The notes below the pieces were generated by a model. It ran no database searches. It was not told where the DNA came from and saw only the letters and a program-made list of their open reading frames with translations. DNA of 64,000 bases, from assembly GCF_016545825.1 (NCBI RefSeq), contig NC_052619.1:15081501-15145500 (forward strand). The letters run 5' to 3'. A program made the position numbers and the translations under genes. Below, one piece after another: positions 35,670 to 46,698 of this stretch. This DNA comes from Eucalyptus grandis. Taxonomy: Eukaryota > Streptophyta > Magnoliopsida > Myrtales > Myrtaceae. Position 1 is the stretch's first letter. Each line of letters begins with the position of its first letter.

Positions 35670-35960
35670 AGGAAAATTATCCAAAAAACCCTAAATATAT
35701 TATAATTTTGCTAAATCAGTTTTCAAATTTTCATCTTTACTAATTGAGTTCTAAACTTTTTCATACTTTTCCAATCGAGTCCATCCAGCCAAGTTTGGCT
35801 AAAAATCATTGACATGAATATTAGCCATCGTACATGACATGGCCAGATTAAAGTGAATAAGTTTCTATAATATTTTAATATTTTTCTAATTTTTTTATTT
35901 TTCTTCTTTATTTTTAATTTTTTTGTGCCGATTGTAAAGATGGATAACGAAAGATGGTGT
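35670..35960. mobile_element. One-armed MULE-type MITE fragment
   Basis: It resembles the left arm of the element at 9674-10430 (AAAATTATCCAAAAAACCCTA, then CAAATTTTCATC..., TTGAGTTCTAAACTTTTTC). No matching right arm lies directly adjacent; a similar right arm is at about 36,700-36,860. Confidence 0.45.
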
Positions 35961-36089
35961 AGAAAATAAGAATATTGCAAAATTTTCATGAGAATGGTAT
36001 GGAGAGGAAGTTTGAATTTACACTAGTGTCAACCCCTCCACCTTTCGTTCTTTCTGGCCTCTGTTCCCAACATAGCAGCATTGCAGATA

Positions 36090-39000
36090 GTCATTCCTTT
36101 TTGCTGTTTCTGAGCACTTCATCTTCTAGTTATTGTCCACCTCGTCCGCCCAACTTTCCACTGGTTCACGATTCGTCTCGAACGTTTCTTGCATGCCACT
36201 TGTTTTCCTCGTGCTGCTGCTGTAAACAAAGTGACCGGAACCCACTTCCGCAACATCGTACTACTGTTATCAGTTGAATTTATGATGCGTCGCCTTCATT
36301 TCATAGTGACCACGACTCAGGAATCATCCCGTAAGATATTCGAAGACGAGCGCGCCACATGGAAATAGCACACCAGCACAGCAGAGCAGTCGATGGAGCG
36401 AACTGTTGGTGGTAATCTAATTGGTAAGTCTTCGTCGGTGGAAGGTGCTTTCAATTTTCAAATCATGACCTAACAAAACTATTCTCGGACTTAAAACGAC
36501 AGCCACCTAGGAAAGTTATTCTCTCGTCTCTGCTCACGAAAGTAAAAACATATTCTTCACGTTTTTACAGTTGATGCTTCCAAAAGGTCTTGACGTTTAC
36601 GAGTCAAAGTGAAAGACTCTTTTGAACGGGCATAACTGATGACAGAGAAGCCGTGTCATGCACACGCTTGCATGTCGAAGTCATTGGACCAAAGTTGGAG
36701 GCTTGCTAGGGTCGATATTAGCAATTTTCAACTAAAATTAATCGGAATGACTAAATTGGCATAGTTAGAATAAGAAAAATTTACATAATTGAAAAGTTTA
36801 GAACTAAATTAATTGTGGTACAATAATTTTAAGACCTTTTAGACCCAACTCCAAACACGATTCCCTTGGGGACAACTTCGTGTGTCGCCTACGAGAAATC
36901 TGACGTTCTAAGTTAGGTATGCATATTCCAAATGCTAACAACAGGGATATTTTTTATTAATAGGCCAGTGCTGGTCTCCTACGCAGGCATTATTCCCCAT
37001 TTTAATACGTCTCTTACAACAGCCAGTCTCAAAAATAATCTTGTCTTCGATGCTTATCCTTTCCTCCAGACGCATTGGAATAAAATTTCACGGTCAACTC
37101 CGTCCATGATTGGAAGAGCTATACTAATAGATGCATTATGTGCAATTTGTGTCGATTCACCCTTTACCCTTGTGTCTAATCAGCTCCTTTTGTGCCTTTA
37201 TGGTGAATCTTGCTAGTTCTTTCAAATTATAAATTTTGTTTGGCATTTGTAATCAAATTGGACGAATTTTCTTTTCTTGGATATGTCCTATTTTAACTCG
37301 CCTTTTTTTTCGGACTTTTGTTCCGTCTCTTTGCGAAACATGAGAGTCAAACCCACCGCCTGAAAGAAAACGTCTTCATCTTTGCGTTTTCTTATATGAG
37401 AGGAACTCAAGACAAGTTTTGATCTTTCCTACTTTAATTTTCCTTTCTCTTTCTCAAACTTCTATTCTGTTTTTTTTTGTGAAGCATGGGAGCCGAACTC
37501 ACCACTTGAAAAGAAATGTCCCCATCTTTGCCTTTTCTTATTTGAGTGGAACTCGTGACAAGTCATCGCATCTTAGGTTCACGCCAGGCAAGGACAGAAC
37601 TACACGCTCTTTGTAGTTTTGAATGACCCAACACTGCCTCGCCGACAATTCTAAAACAAGCAACGAAGTTTTGGGGGAAGAATAATACAACGTGGCGAGT
37701 AGACATTTAACAAAAGCAAACAAAAGGCAAACAAGGATGGATGGTGATGAGTTCTGTTCATCGTGTGGTTGATTCGCTTCATCTTCTCACCACTCATCTA
37801 CCCATCTTTTCCTCCTCCGGATCCAAGAAGATCCCCCTACCATATCTGTCGATTGAGGTACGGTTGGAGGCAGTTTTCCCTTACGAATCGGAGGAGAACA
37901 TCACTGTTAGATACCCGATCTAAAAGCTTCAACCGATGGCCAGAGGTAGATTGGCTTTCCAGTCTGGTTAAGCAAGTGATGTCGGATACATTATCATTCC
38001 TTTCTCACGTGCAAGCTGGGTTAAGAACGACAAGTGAAATTTGACGAATAGAGCTACACGCACAAGAAAAATCGCACAACTTGGTTCTTATTTCATACTA
38101 AAATGTTGGACCTAAAAGCTTAGCTCGGCAAATGGAGAGATGCGCACTTAAACTCTATGAAATACTTTAATGATGGCCTTTTAATCGAATAATTGACCTA
38201 AGACCTAATTTCTATCTGCTAATCCTAGGAAAAGAAAAGATGAAGAAGAAAGGTTGGGTTTTGCTCATAATTACACGCTTATTCCACAAGTCGAATTGAC
38301 CTAAGACCTAATTTCTGTGGAGGGTAGTGGAGGACGCTTTCGGCACACACTCGCATTATCACCTACGGACGGACTCGAATTGAGGGACGCACACAAGTCG
38401 CAGCTTCCCTTCTAAAGTTCTTTTTGGAAAGAGTAATCAATGCCAATCGTATTAAAGAAGTCCCTAATATGCCGTGCTTCGAAAAGTTCATCCAACGTTT
38501 ACCAACGCGTGATAATTTAACTTAGGGGGATTAAAGTATTCTACTTAGTAAAATCTGAAATTCCCTCGTGCACATGTCGAGTATTTTCCTCTCAAGTCGA
38601 TGACTGGGGTCGTACCTGTTCAGATTTTCGTCTCAAGCTTTGTCGGTACAATTTGAACAATCTCAGACATGCTTTTCTTGGATGGACACGTCGACGATCG
38701 CATGTATTTCTGATCTAGCTAGAATGCCCTTTCTTTGCTCACCTAATGCTACTCGTGGCAAAAACCGATGAAGAAGCTGAGGCGACTTTAATAATTCAAA
38801 AGCCACGATTTTGTTTGGTATTCAAAATAAAACAATCAATTTGTTACGTCACAATGGTCATATATAATGAACAAATATATTCTTGCTTTTGATTAGAGGT
38901 CCCTTAGCACCGTCTAATAATTCGATTGACCTATCTACGTAACTTAGCATTATCTGGCCCCTTACCTCCTTTAAAGAATTCCTCAGGAACAAAGCTTATT

Positions 39001-39120
39001 TGATTATGGCCATCAGGTTAGGTTCTTGTTCCGAAGGGAAACGACAAGCTGGTCGCAAGTCCCGGATGAGCAAAATTCCATTAATAATACGACTTTAGTG
39101 CTGCGTATCGATCGCAGGAT
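36090..39120. repeat. Old segmental duplication, right member
   Basis: Partner of 32,080-35,660 in the same orientation. It lacks the 33,350-34,100 interval of the left member and carries a MULE-MITE-like arm at about 36,700-36,860 instead of the left member's 32,760-32,985. No gene recognised in either member. Confidence 0.75.
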
Positions 39121-39824
39121 CTTGTCATTTATGATTTGCCGCCAGTTATTTTAAAAGAAGAATTAAAATCATTGTTTGGACTCTATCTAATCTTGGAAAA
39201 TTATGTGTTATTTAAAATCAATAGTTAATTGATAATCCCACAAGAAAGTTCTAAGCGTTTCCCATAAGAACACTCAATTCCCGAACCCTTCACCCTCCAT
39301 CGTCCCACCAATGCCCCAAATCCGACCGAGTCAAAACTTCCATTGCCGCGTCGAGATTGTTTGGCCAGCGTCATGCACGAAAGATGTTATTTCGGTTTTA
39401 ATGGTCGTTATAAATTTCGGATTTTTCGTACGTTAGTGTAGAATTAGATGTTCTTGAAGGTGACCCTCCGGGTGATTTTGTCTTTGGGGCATGTATAAGG
39501 TTGTACCGACGTAAGATGTAATCGAATCGATGGAAGAGAATCTAGCGCTTTTGGAGATTTAGTACGAGATCTTCTCAGGTTAATTTTGAGACGTCATTAT
39601 TTGAACATAAAACACGCATGATATTAAAACGCAGAATAGGAAATCCAATCTGTATTCCCATCAATAACGGAAACAGGGTACAGTAATTTCCTAAAACAGA
39701 GGAGAGGGGATGCAGGGTTCCCACGTCCAGTCCGATCGAGTCATATCGCGGGTACGAACGCGTCCGGAAACGATGGCGTCGCCGCAATCACAATCGAATC
39801 TTGGGGACCAATCATGGGTAGGGC
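39121..39824. other. Intergenic, nothing recognised
   Basis: No coding signal. It is the 3' flank of the minus-strand LEA5-type gene. Confidence 0.4.
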
Positions 39825-40333
39825 TCAGTTCTTGTTCTTCAGGAGCGCCGCGCGCAGCTCGGCCACGTCGATCTCTCCGCGCGGTTCTCGGGTCTGTAGT
39901 ACCCGGTCTTCGGGTCGGGCACCCACGAGACGCGCTCGGTGGATCTGGCCGTCTCCTCCCCGGTCTTCTTCGACATCACGGCGCTCCTGGTCGCCCCTGT
40001 TTTCGCGACGCTCGAAGCAACCCCTTGCGACGCCGCCGCGTACCCGCGCCTGAACAAGAATCACGTCAAGCGGTTAAGCAAAATGAACACGCGAACAAAC
40101 GCGAGGTTAAAGATAGAAACTTTATCGAACCCGTTTAGAAAAGAAGGGGAAGGAGACGGAGCAACAAGAACGCTCTGTCAACCCCTGTTTTCCGGGTAGA
40201 AAACATAGAAAGAACCATCGTCCGAAACGAGAAAGGGGAGGCGAGGAAACGGGAGTACCTGGCGAAGGAGGCGGAGATGCCGTCGACGAGGACGGCCGAG
40301 AAAAAGCTTGGCGTTGGAGAGCGAGCGAGCCAT
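39825..40333 (-). CDS. LEA5: LEA_3 family protein (LEA5/SAG21 type), complement(join(39825..40049,40259..40333)), two frameshifts
   Basis: A stress- and senescence-induced late-embryogenesis-abundant protein; SAG21-type members are small and often mitochondrion-targeted. Exon 1 encodes MARSLSNAKL and then, after a frameshift, AVLVDGISASFA. The donor AG|GTACTC is at 40,258 and the intron is 209 bp. Exon 2 begins at 40,049 as RRGYAAASQGVASSVAKTG, continues with the family hallmark VSWVPDPKTGYYRPENRAE, and ends EIDVAELRAALLKNKN. Two single-base indels break it: one extra T in the T run of exon 1 (near 40,310), and one missing G between RAE and EIDV (near 39,873). Everything else is textbook, so I read this as a functional gene with consensus errors, although a recent pseudogene cannot be excluded. 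Full length is about 98 residues, normal for the family. Confidence 0.85.
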
Positions 40334-40445
40334 TGCTATGAAGGTTGCGCAAAGGAATCGAAGAGAAAAGAGGGGGTGGTTTCCTCTGGCTGCTGCTTCT
40401 CGACGCTGCTGAGCGAGAGAGGGAAAGCTGCTTCTTGGTTTCTGG

Positions 40446-40448
<3 letters not shown>

Positions 40449-40488
<40 letters not shown>
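40449..40488. repeat. (CT)n microsatellite
   Basis: About 19 repeats, in the 5' flank of the LEA5-type gene. Confidence 0.9.
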
Positions 40489-40492
<4 letters not shown>

Positions 40493-40557
40493 GCGATTCA
40501 GATGGGTTGGAGAGACAGAGGAGGCGATGGGCTTGTATATAGAGGTGGTGGGGGACG

Positions 40558-40560
<3 letters not shown>

Positions 40561-40590
<30 letters not shown>
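40561..40590. repeat. (GA)n microsatellite
   Basis: About 15 repeats, 70 bp beyond the CT tract. The two complementary tracts could pair as a hairpin. Confidence 0.9.
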
Positions 40591-40591
<1 letters not shown>

Positions 40592-40757
40592 GCGTCGTGA
40601 AGGAGAAGGAGAGAAGGGACGGAGAAAGGAGGTCCATAGGTAGGGGCCAGGTCAAAGACGCCTTTTCTGCTTGGCCACTTGGTGATGACTACGTCGACCG
40701 GTTTTATGAAGTTTTTCTTATTTCTTCAATTCGTTCTTATCGATCCAAAATGGAGCA

Positions 40758-40942
40758 ATTCAAAAGGAATATATTTTTGAAAAAAGAAAAAGGAAGATAT
40801 TTGGAAAATATAAAAAAATATATATATCTCAATTTTTTTGACTCAGCCATATTCAAAAGGAATATATTTTTTTGAAAAAAAAAAGAAAAAGGAAGATATT
40901 TGGGAAAATATGAAAAAAAATATCTCAATTTTTTGACTTGGC
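40758..40942. repeat. Two-unit tandem repeat, about 93-bp period
   Basis: Both units read AATTCAAAAGGAATATATTT (second unit ATTCAAAAGG...), AAAGGAAGATATTTGG, AAATATAAAAAAATAT and TCTCAATTTTTTGACT. They differ mainly in A-run lengths. Confidence 0.8.
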
Positions 40943-41477
40943 CGTCCATATATATATATAATTCACATGGCTCTAAGTAAGAGGCCGTATCGAAAAGACA
41001 AAATTATCTCGGCCTTGCAAATTCATTTGGATATTTGGCTTAGGGTTTGGGTTATTGTGATTTTAATGGATTTTGAGTGTTTTGGGCAGGTAAGAGAATT
41101 TAGAATTTGGGAATAGGCATTTTCCAAAGACAAAATTTGCGTTTTCTTAAATAAAGATGTAAGGATAGGTGATGCAAATGCGTGAAGTGGTCTCCAAAAT
41201 AAAACTTTTACCTGCTCATTAAGTGGACTCTGGGCATGCTTGAGCTCGAACCTCTTGAGGTCGTATCCAGGCATGCCCAAGGTTGCCCTGCTAAGGAAAA
41301 AATATGTGCAGGCTAGCGGGGCACCTTCCTTGTAATTTTTAGATTTTTAGCTAAAAGATAAATAGACATGATAAATAGTTGGAAAATATTTTCAGGTGGG
41401 GTATGTTTTTTTTCATATACTCAATCTAATCTTTTTGTTGCAATTATGGGGTAACTAATTATTACTTAACCATGTTA

Positions 41478-41577
41478 NNNNNNNNNNNNNNNNNNNNNNN
41501 NNNNNNNNNNNNNNNNNNNNNNNNNNNNNNNNNNNNNNNNNNNNNNNNNNNNNNNNNNNNNNNNNNNNNNNNNNNNN
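41478..41577. other. Assembly gap (100 N)
   Basis: Exactly 100 N, the conventional placeholder for a gap of unknown size between contigs. The following contig starts inside sequence already present at 11,395. Confidence 0.98.
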
Positions 41578-42925
41578 TTCTTTTCTTTTATCGATAATGT
41601 CAAATCCATCATCTTGTCGTCGAATTCGTTCCGAAGTGATGTCTGTGTCGTCGACAACCTATTATAATAAGTAGATCAACGGGAATCAAATTAGAATACG
41701 CAACTCAAACAAGGTTATTTTATTAATAAAGAGCTTGAATATAATGTGGATGACCCATTTACATAAATTATTCAAATTGTGTCTATCCGACAGCAACACA
41801 AGCCAGATCGACGTAGCTGCTTTTATCTAAAAGATTGGTTAGATTAAATACCAAAGTAATGCATTTCTAAAATGTAACAAAGTGGTAGCAAGAAGAAAAT
41901 TAAAATATTTTATCACTATATGTGGACAAAGTATTTGCATAGATTGTAAATAAGGAAAACCCAAATATTGATGTGAAAAGAAAATCTTATATACACAGGC
42001 TCTGCTTGTGTTTTTACGAAAAATGAATATTTTAGTAAAATAAATTCTCAAAAATGATCAATTATATCAATTAAAATAATCGCCGAAAGAGAAATATTTA
42101 CATTATCGACAACATTTTTTGTTTGAATAATTTCATAAAATGACTCATTTTTATAGACGATACAAGCACTTGTTTAAAAAAAAAAAATTACAAACCATTC
42201 ATTTTCGCGTAAAACAAAGTAGTCGATAATCATATTCTTGCAATACTTAGGTTGGGCCACAATGATAGGATGTGGTCAGGCTTGATCAAGCGTGAATTGG
42301 TGGGCCTGAGCCGAAGAGGATATACTCTAGCCCGGACCTGTTTAAAGCATGTGTCGGGTTTGGTGGGTCCGAACAAGTCGGGTCATTTAATCACGCTCAT
42401 GGTCAAGTCTCATCGCAGCCGCGAACTCGACTTACACGATGAGATTTCATAATTCCTATTTCGGACATAGCTATGGGAACATTTCCATTCTCCGTCGGTT
42501 CAGTGTCGCGTAACTCGATCGCGATTGAGATTGCGATCTCCGTGCCCAAGGTCGCAGCCAACGGACTCGACGCGGATTCCACGGTGTGGACGAGAACAAC
42601 CGAGCGCTCTCTCTCTCCCCATCCCTTTGATGTAAATTATTCAGTCGAGAAGACTTTCTTATTATTTGGAATAATTAAGCTTGTCTTTATTTCCAATGAC
42701 AAGAATGCCACGTCAAAGGCTTATCGGTTCTTTGAAGGACCTAAAGGGTGAGTGTCGGTCCGATTTTCAATATTAGATGTGGAACCATTTACTCATACGA
42801 GTATACACGCATGTATATATGTATATGTAATTTTTTGAATTTTTAAATTTTTTACTTTTTAGATCATAATCCTAATTTCTCTTCGTCTCTCACCTCACTT
42901 ATCTCGGCCTTACTTCCCTCTCTTA

Positions 42926-43728
42926 GGCCCGCTTGGTTTGGCTGTAACGCCGCAAAAACGTGTGAATTTTCTGGGTGAAAGAGGTTTTCCGAAAACGCAA
43001 ATGTCGTTTCTAAAATTTGAATTGAGAAACAACTTTGGCCAAAATACCGTTTGGTAAAATTTGCATTTGTAATTAACTTTTTATTAAATTAAAAAAGAAA
43101 AATATGTTTACATTTTTTTTTTTTTTCGGCCACCGGACCGCCTAATACAACGCCAAATCGCCCGAATAAAAATATGTTTATATTTTTATATAAACATATT
43201 TATATATATAAAATATAAAAATATAAACATAAAATATATATAACAATAGATATGTTTATATAAATATATATTTATATAAAAAAATCGGAGAAAAAAAAAA
43301 AGATATGTTTATATCTATATAAAATATAAAATATATAAAAATATATATTATATATTTTTATAAATATATATTTATTAAACATAAAATATAAAACAAATAG
43401 ATACGTTTATATTTTTTTATATAAAAATAAACATAAAATATATGTTTATAATTTTTATATAAACATATTTATTTTTATATTTATTTTTATTCAGCGCTGA
43501 TCGGCTCTCCACCTGAGAGAGATGAATAATACTAGAAGTTGTATTCCGCAGATGCAACTTTCCAAAGGACCTCAAGAGCCGTGATTAGCCAAAGCGCTCT
43601 GTGAAACTCACTAAAATGCACCGTGCATCTCGCTAAAGCCACGCAAAAAACGAACTAAACACATTCAGATTTTGGCCAAAGATTTTAGAGCCCAAATGAA
43701 AGATTCCAAATGCCAACCAAACAGCGCC
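42926..43728. mobile_element. Tourist/Harbinger-like MITE, copy 2
   Basis: Same insertion site and TTA duplication (42,923-42,925 and 43,729-43,731) as 12,758-13,579. The termini read GGCCCGCTTGGTTTGG and CCAACCAAACAGCGCC. Both ends are far more different from copy 1 than the flanks are. Confidence 0.75.
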
Positions 43729-44293
43729 TTACTCTCAGTGGCTTCCGACCTCATCGATTCTTCTCTCACTCTTGTCATCTATCACCTCTAGCCTCCAATC
43801 TCATCGCTCACTCTCAAATCTCACGCCTAATTTGAAATAGGGACATTTCGATCGGTTTTTGAATGAGTTTATAGAATTAGTGAGCGGTCTCCGATTTCCG
43901 ATTTTGGGATGGAAGTAACGGACAACCGAGAGTAGCTTCAAATCAGTAATTCTTAAGGCTGGTATACCGTAGGTCCAGTTCCAGCTCATGTCTGCCTCCG
44001 GACCTCCGCCGCCACCGCCGCCGCCGCCCGAGTATTCTCCTCCTTGAGTCAACCGTACCCCCACTTCCACGCCGGATGCGTCCACCCACGTCGAAATTAC
44101 CCTCTACCCATCCTCATATCACCCAACATCGCCGCATTCGAGTGTCATTTTGGTCAAACCACATCCAATCCAACCCATGTCCTAATAACCAGAAAAGAAA
44201 AAACTTCCCCTTTTTCTCTCTCCTCGTCGCTCCCCAGAAGAGAGAGAGAGAGAGACTCTATCAGACACGGCGTTGAAGTGGTAGAAGACGACG

Positions 44294-46698
44294 ATGCAGT
44301 CCGCGACCAAGCCGCGGCGCAAGGTGGCCGCCGCCGCCGCGGACGGCGGCGACTCCGCCGACAAGCAGGACCAGCTCCTCCTCTCCGCCATCTGCAACAA
44401 CGAGGACCTGGGCCCTTCATCCGCCGGGCCTTCACCTCCGGCAAGCCCGACAGCCTCCTCCACCACCTCCGCCACTTCGCCCGCGCCAAGGAGTCCGAGA
44501 TCGAGGAGGTCTGCAAGGCCCACTACCAGGACTTCATCCTCGCCGTCGACGACCTCCGATCCCTCCTCTCCGACGTCGACTCCCCAAGTCCGCCCTCTCC
44601 CGCTCCAACTCCACCCTCCAGTCCGTCGCCCTCCCTCTCCTCAACTCCTCGACGCCTTCCTCGAGGCCCGCACCGTCTCCGCCAACATCGACCTCGCCCT
44701 CGCCTCCGTCGCCTCCTGCATCGGCCTCATGGATCTCTGCTCCCGCGCCAACCTCCACCTCTCCGGCGGCAACTTCTACATGGCCTTGAAGTGCGTCGAC
44801 GCCCTCGAGGCCCAGTTCCTCGACAAGACCCCGTCTTCCACCGTCAGGATCATGCTCGAGAAGAAGATCCCCGAGATTCGATCCTACATCGAGCGGAAGG
44901 TCAGCAAGGAGTTCGGCGACTGGCTCGTCGAGATCCGCGTGGTCAGCAGGAACCTAGGTCAATTAGCGATCGGCCAGGGCTTCCGCCGCGAGGCAGCGGG
45001 AGGAAGATCTCAGGATTAAGCAGAGGCAGGCTGAGGAACAGAGTAGGCTCAGCTTGAGAGACTGCGTTTATGCCCTGCAAGAGGAGGACGACGACGACGT
45101 GCTCAGCGTCGGGAGCGAGAGTGATGGAAAGTCCGAGAATGGATTCTCCAGTTTCGATTTGACCGCGCTTTACCGAGCTTATCATATTCACCAGACTCTA
45201 GGCCTCGAGGATCGGTTCAAGCAGTATTATTTCGAGAACAGGAAGCTTCAATTGACGTCGGATTTCCAGGTATCATCCATGACTCCGTTCCTCGAATCGC
45301 ACCAGACCTTTTTCGCGCAGATCGCCGGATTTTTCATTGTCGAGGATCGTATTATGAGGACCGGCGGCGGGTTGATCTCGAAAATGGAAGTCGAGAATCT
45401 GTGGGAGACCGCGGTCAGTAAGATGTGTTCGGTTCTGGAGGATCAGTTTTCTAGGATGCAGACGGCGAATCATCTTTTGTTGATAAAGGATTATGTGAGC
45501 TTGTTGGGGTGACTCTGCGGAGATATGGATACCTGGTCGATTCGTTGCTCGATGTATTGAGTAAGCATAGGGATAAGTACCACGAGTTATTGCTGTCCGA
45601 TTGCCGAAAGCAGATCACTGAAGCGCTTGCTGCCGATAAGTTTGATCAGATGTTGATGAGGAAAGAATATGAGTATTCGATGAATGTGCTTTCTTTTCAG
45701 TTGCAAGCTTCAGATATCGTACCGCATTTCCCTATGTTGCACCATTTTCATCGACTGTGCCGGATTGTTGCCGTATCGTGAGGTCTTTTATTGAAGATTC
45801 TGTGAGTTTCTTGTCTTACGGAGGGCAGTTGGATTTTTATGATGTGGTCAAGAAGTATCTAGACAGGCTCTTGGGTGAGGTCCTGGATGGAGCTCTATTG
45901 AAAATTATAAATACGTCCTCCCTTGGGGTTTCGCAGGCGATGCAAATTGCTGCTAATATGGCCGTATTTGAGCGTGCTTGTGATTTCTTCTCCCGTCATG
46001 CAGCACAGCTTTCAGGCGTTCCTCTGAGAGTGGTTGAGAGGAGTCGGAGGCAGTTTCCTCTGATTAAGTGCCGTGCTGCAGCAGAGGAAATGCTGTCTGG
46101 GTTGCTTAAACAAAAGGTTGATGGGTTCATGTCATTAATTGAGAATGTGAACTGGATGGCTGATGATCCTCCGCAAAGTGGGAACGAGTATGTAAATGAG
46201 GTGATTATTTATCTGGAGACTCTGGTTTCTACCGCACAGCAGATATTGCCTGCTAATGTTCTCAAGAGAGTATTACAAGATGTCCTATCTCACATTTCGG
46301 AATTAATAATCGGTGCCTTGTTTGGTGAGTCAGTGAAAAGGTTTAATGTTAATGCAATCATGGGGATTGATGTGGATGTACGATTACTAGAATCTTTTGC
46401 CGATAATCAAGCTCCACTTTTCTCGGAGGAGGAAGCAAACCAGCTGAAAACAGCACTTGCTGAGTCGAGGCAGATGATCAATTTGCTTCTAAGCAATCAT
46501 CCAGAGAATTTCTTGAATCCTGTAATTCGGGAGAGGAGTTACAACAATTTGGACTACAGGAAAGTTGTAACCATCTCAGAAAAGTTGAGAGATCCTTCAG
46601 AAAGGTATTTCTCTTCCTTTACAACAAGAGGAACCAAGCAAAATCCGAAAAAGAAATCTCTTGATGCATTAATAAGAAGACTCAAGGATGTCAATTGA
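44294..46698 (+). CDS. SEC15B: Exocyst subunit SEC15B, copy 2, six frameshifting indels
   Basis: Same gene as 14,178-16,588. Relative to copy 1, one base is lost near 44,413 (CCCC to CCC), 44,584 and 44,647, where three losses together restore the frame. One G is gained near 44,977, and one base is lost near 45,506 (GGGGG to GGGG) and 45,724. One in-frame codon (CTC) is also absent near 44,384, giving LLLSAIC instead of LLLSSAIC. The copy 1 defect (a lost C) is absent here: TTGCCGAAAGC at about 45,601. From about 45,725 to the stop at 46,698 the frame is clean and reads as the same C-terminal Sec15 domain. Neither copy is uninterrupted, yet no position is broken in both, which favours sequencing error over loss of function. 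Confidence 0.88.

Noticed and set aside
35670..36860. A single large MULE that captured host sequence between two arms
   Set aside because: The arms are similar to one MITE family, but the segment between them continues the older 32-39 kb duplication on both sides of the right arm. Two separate fragments explain the data better.
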